Part shown: positions 16,548 through 18,373 of the stretch, one piece after another | Numbering within the stretch: position 1 is the first letter of the stretch | Layout of the letters: each line of letters begins with the position of its first letter | DNA from: WTAW01 sp964406575 | GTDB lineage: Bacteria; Acidobacteriota; Aminicenantia; Aminicenantales; Aminicenantaceae | NCBI GenBank assembly: GCA_964406575.1 | Contig: CAYOSH010000055.1 | Location: 1 to 18,373, forward strand | Length of the DNA stretch: 18,373 nt | Reading direction: 5' to 3' | Program-made: the position numbers and the translations under genes | The notes under the pieces: model-generated | Told to the model about the DNA's origin: nothing | The model's database searches: none | The model's input: the letters and a program-made list of their open reading frames with translations, nothing else

Positions 16548-18212
16548 TTATCGGCTGAACAATCTTTGGAGCGATTCAAGTCCAGTGATCACATCCGCCC
16601 CAAGGTCCACGCGTAACACGCGCCTTTTCCGTTCGATGAGGGCGCGATAATCACCGATCGATTGAGCGCGGATAATCTGGCTAAAAGTGAAATCCGTCTC
16701 AGGAACAGCAAGGTCATTCCTTGGATCATCCACAAGCTGAAGAAATAGCCCATTATTCGGACCACCTTTATGGAGCTGGCCTGTCGAATGCAGAAAGCGC
16801 GGCCCGTAACCGAGAGTCGTCGCCAATTGCATGCGATCCAAAAGTGTTTTTCGTAGCTTCTGAAGGGCATCAGTAATCGCGAAAATCGGGGGAAGAAAAG
16901 CCTGTAAGGCAATATATCCTCCAGGTTGAGCTTGAGACGTCCAGTTCTCAAATGCTGTAGCCAAAGAATCGTAATCTGAAACATCCCGCGTTTTCACACT
17001 TTCCTTTCCCTTCTCCGATATTTTTTCGCCTTCCATCATTTTTTTTGCAAAATCCTTTGCCCGTTGAACATCCGGCTGGTTGAAAGGATCTATCCCCATC
17101 ACGGCCCCAGCCGACGCCACGGCGATTTCCCAGAGAAAAAACTCCTGGCCCAGATCATAGATATCTTCCAGATTGATGCGGATGGCAGGATGACCGAGTG
17201 CAGAAAGCTTACTGAAAAACTTTTCAACCTCACTGCTCTCTTTGTCCTCCAGAAAGAGTCCGATGAATAATCTATCATCGCTGTAATCTTCAGCGGGCTC
17301 CAAGGGTTCATTCACTACAGGAATGATGCCTTTTCCGGCCTTGCCAGTGCTCTCGGCGATGAGTTGTTCTGCCCAATCGGAAAAACTGCTCAAGGAAGGA
17401 TCCGTCATCAAGGTGACCTTATTCCTGCCGCTGGAAAGTTCACCCAGAGTGGCACCCAAAGTCAGGCCTGCAGCATTCTTTTCTGATCTAGGGAAACGAC
17501 AAGTCTCAGCAGCACTCCGCGCTCTTTCGATAAGCCGGTGGACGTCCACTCCCATGAGAGCCGCTGGAACAAGCCCAAAAGCCGTGAGTGCAGAATATCG
17601 GCCTCCGACATCAGGCGGAGCAAGAAATATCTCCCTGAATTCCCTTTCCTTGGCTAATTGTTCCAGGGGTGATCCCGGATCGGTGATAGCCACAAAATTC
17701 TTTCCTGGATGTGTGTTGAGCTGGCATAGCCTTTTCCAAAAATGCCGGAAAAGGCATACAGTCTCTAATGTAGTCCCCGACTTGCTTGATACGATAAAGA
17801 GCGTGTGGGGCAAAGGCAAACACTCCTCGACCATTCGGACAGCGGCCGGATGGGTGCTGTCTAAAACAGTGAGTTCAGGATAGCCTGAGGAATTTCCAAA
17901 AGATTTGGCGAACACTTCGGGTGCAAGGCTCGACCCTCCCATCCCCAGCAAAACAACATGAGTTATATCATCCTGTCTCACTTCTTCCGCAAACGCGGCC
18001 AAACCGTCTAATATTTCGCTCCCAACCTCAGGAAGAATCAACCATCCCAGTCGGTCGGTGATTTCAGGAACGGCCTCAGAAGACCAGAGCATGTGATCCT
18101 TGTGCCAGAGTCTCTGAATGAACTTTTTCTCAGTCCATTTTTCCAATCTCTCATCCACGCGGGCTCTGTACTCACCCAGGTCAAATCTTATTCGTTCTTC
18201 CCGAGAATTCAT
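16548..18212 (-). CDS. pgi: Glucose-6-phosphate isomerase, transaldolase/PGI-fusion type
   Basis: A 554-residue cytoplasmic enzyme interconverting glucose-6-phosphate and fructose-6-phosphate. The SIS-type sugar-phosphate motifs are present: GMGGSSLAPE, SSKSGTTLET (phosphate-binding Ser/Thr loop), DVGGRYSALTAFGL (the classical PGI signature) and LHSTGQLHKGGPNNG. Overall it resembles the PGI half of the roughly 950-residue bifunctional transaldolase/PGI proteins rather than ordinary PGI. The transaldolase half is absent and not encoded within the 160 bp upstream. The ATG at 18212 is preferred because GGAG lies 5 nt upstream; the in-frame TTG at 18227 has no ribosome-binding site. A promoter-like element, a dyad and a hairpin precede it. 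GH92 lies downstream on the same strand, which may link mannose release with hexose-phosphate metabolism, although no mannose-6-phosphate isomerase is visible. Confidence 0.92.
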   Translation of the reverse strand: MNSREERIRFDLGEYRARVDERLEKWTEKKFIQRLWHKDHMLWSSEAVPEITDRLGWLILPEVGSEILDGLAAFAEEVRQDDITHVVLLGMGGSSLAPEVFAKSFGNSSGYPELTVLDSTHPAAVRMVEECLPLPHTLFIVSSKSGTTLETVCLFRHFWKRLCQLNTHPGKNFVAITDPGSPLEQLAKEREFREIFLAPPDVGGRYSALTAFGLVPAALMGVDVHRLIERARSAAETCRFPRSEKNAAGLTLGATLGELSSGRNKVTLMTDPSLSSFSDWAEQLIAESTGKAGKGIIPVVNEPLEPAEDYSDDRLFIGLFLEDKESSEVEKFFSKLSALGHPAIRINLEDIYDLGQEFFLWEIAVASAGAVMGIDPFNQPDVQRAKDFAKKMMEGEKISEKGKESVKTRDVSDYDSLATAFENWTSQAQPGGYIALQAFLPPIFAITDALQKLRKTLLDRMQLATTLGYGPRFLHSTGQLHKGGPNNGLFLQLVDDPRNDLAVPETDFTFSQIIRAQSIGDYRALIERKRRVLRVDLGADVITGLESLQRLFSR

Positions 18213-18226
18213 TCCTTCTCCATTCA

Positions 18227-18250
18227 AAAAAAGGGACTATCCCCTTTTTT
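18227..18250 (-). promoter_or_regulatory. Hairpin just upstream of the pgi ribosome-binding site
   Basis: AAAAAAGGG (18227-18235) and CCCTTTTTT (18242-18250) are perfectly complementary with a 6-nt loop. In the minus-strand transcript this forms a 9-bp hairpin ending in a U-run only a few bases before the GGAG of the isomerase gene. It resembles a weak intrinsic terminator or attenuator, or a 5' stabilising stem. Only three of the nine pairs are G-C, so the effect may be small. Confidence 0.4.
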
Positions 18251-18308
18251 ATCACTCTTTTTCCCAGTTCTTGTCTTCACTTGAAACATCCGAACCTATA
18301 TGATGTCT

Positions 18309-18336
18309 AGTATATCAAAAACCATAAGTTGAACAA
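18309..18336 (-). promoter_or_regulatory. Candidate sigma-70-type promoter for pgi
   Basis: On the minus strand TTGTTC (18331-18336) and TATACT (18309-18314) are separated by 16 nt. The -10 matches the consensus at five of six positions and the -35 at three of six. Transcription would start near 18302, about 90 nt before the ATG at 18212. Judged by eye, so moderate to low confidence. Confidence 0.4.
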
Positions 18337-18351
18337 GCACTGTATGGTTTT
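18318..18351. repeat. 9-bp perfect inverted repeat, possible operator upstream of pgi
   Basis: AAAACCATA (18318-18326) and TATGGTTTT (18343-18351) are exact reverse complements separated by 16 bp. The spacer contains the candidate -35 element of the isomerase promoter. A dyad of this size across a -35 is a typical arrangement for a dimeric repressor site, but no regulator is in the window and the pair could be chance. Confidence 0.35.
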
Positions 18352-18373
18352 CCCAACCCGGCCACTGGCATCA

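Noticed and set aside
17323..17883. 186-codon plus-strand frame opposite pgi
   Set aside because: It is antisense to conserved PGI motifs and has no recognisable domain.
1..18373. CRISPR array, tRNA/rRNA gene, insertion sequence, phage or toxin-antitoxin module
   Set aside because: I saw no regularly spaced repeats, no rRNA or tRNA-like segment, no transposase or integrase motifs and no small paired genes of that kind on either strand.

Overview
This 18.4 kb window looks like a scaffold piece from an uncultured Gram-negative heterotrophic bacterium. The Gram-negative call rests on an LpxR-type outer-membrane lipid A deacylase. Other features are exported or envelope-associated enzymes, a molybdopterin oxidoreductase, and a run of exactly 100 Ns (13437-13536) that marks an assembly gap. 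The gene set (secreted Asp-box/BNR 'glycosyl hydrolase', GH92 alpha-mannosidase, transaldolase-fusion-type glucose-6-phosphate isomerase) would suit an Acidobacteriota/Aminicenantes-like genome. That placement is inference; no rRNA or phylogenetic marker is present.

Left part, minus strand (222-6716). From upstream to downstream this holds a very large fusion of a molybdopterin oxidoreductase to a NifS/IscS-type cysteine desulfurase, an EgtD-type histidine N-alpha-methyltransferase, then an ECF sigma factor and its membrane-anchored zf-HC2 anti-sigma factor. A textbook ECF promoter (GGAACTT-N16-TCTAA) precedes the sigma gene, which suggests autoregulation. The sigma and EgtD genes are separated by an AT-rich spacer with a long imperfect inverted repeat that resembles a REP/MITE remnant.

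Middle part, plus strand (7064-13436). A DUF6498-like membrane protein overlaps by 4 bp a HAD phosphatase of the mannosyl-3-phosphoglycerate phosphatase type (compatible-solute synthesis). Then come a secreted 1101-residue protein with eleven Asp-box motifs, an MBL-fold hydrolase, and an LpxR-family lipid A deacylase whose 3' end is lost in the N gap.

Right part, minus strand (13537-18212). A glucose-6-phosphate isomerase is followed by a large exported GH92 exo-alpha-mannosidase with added C-terminal beta domains, truncated at the gap. The pair suggests release of mannose from glycans and entry of hexose phosphates into central metabolism. The isomerase has a candidate promoter, a 9-bp perfect dyad over its -35 region and a hairpin just before its Shine-Dalgarno.

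The most unusual item is the oxidoreductase-desulfurase fusion. It would place the sulfur donor for Mo/W cofactor sulfuration on the same chain as the enzyme that needs it. It also sits directly upstream of an EgtD homologue, whose pathway product (ergothioneine) needs a sulfur atom.
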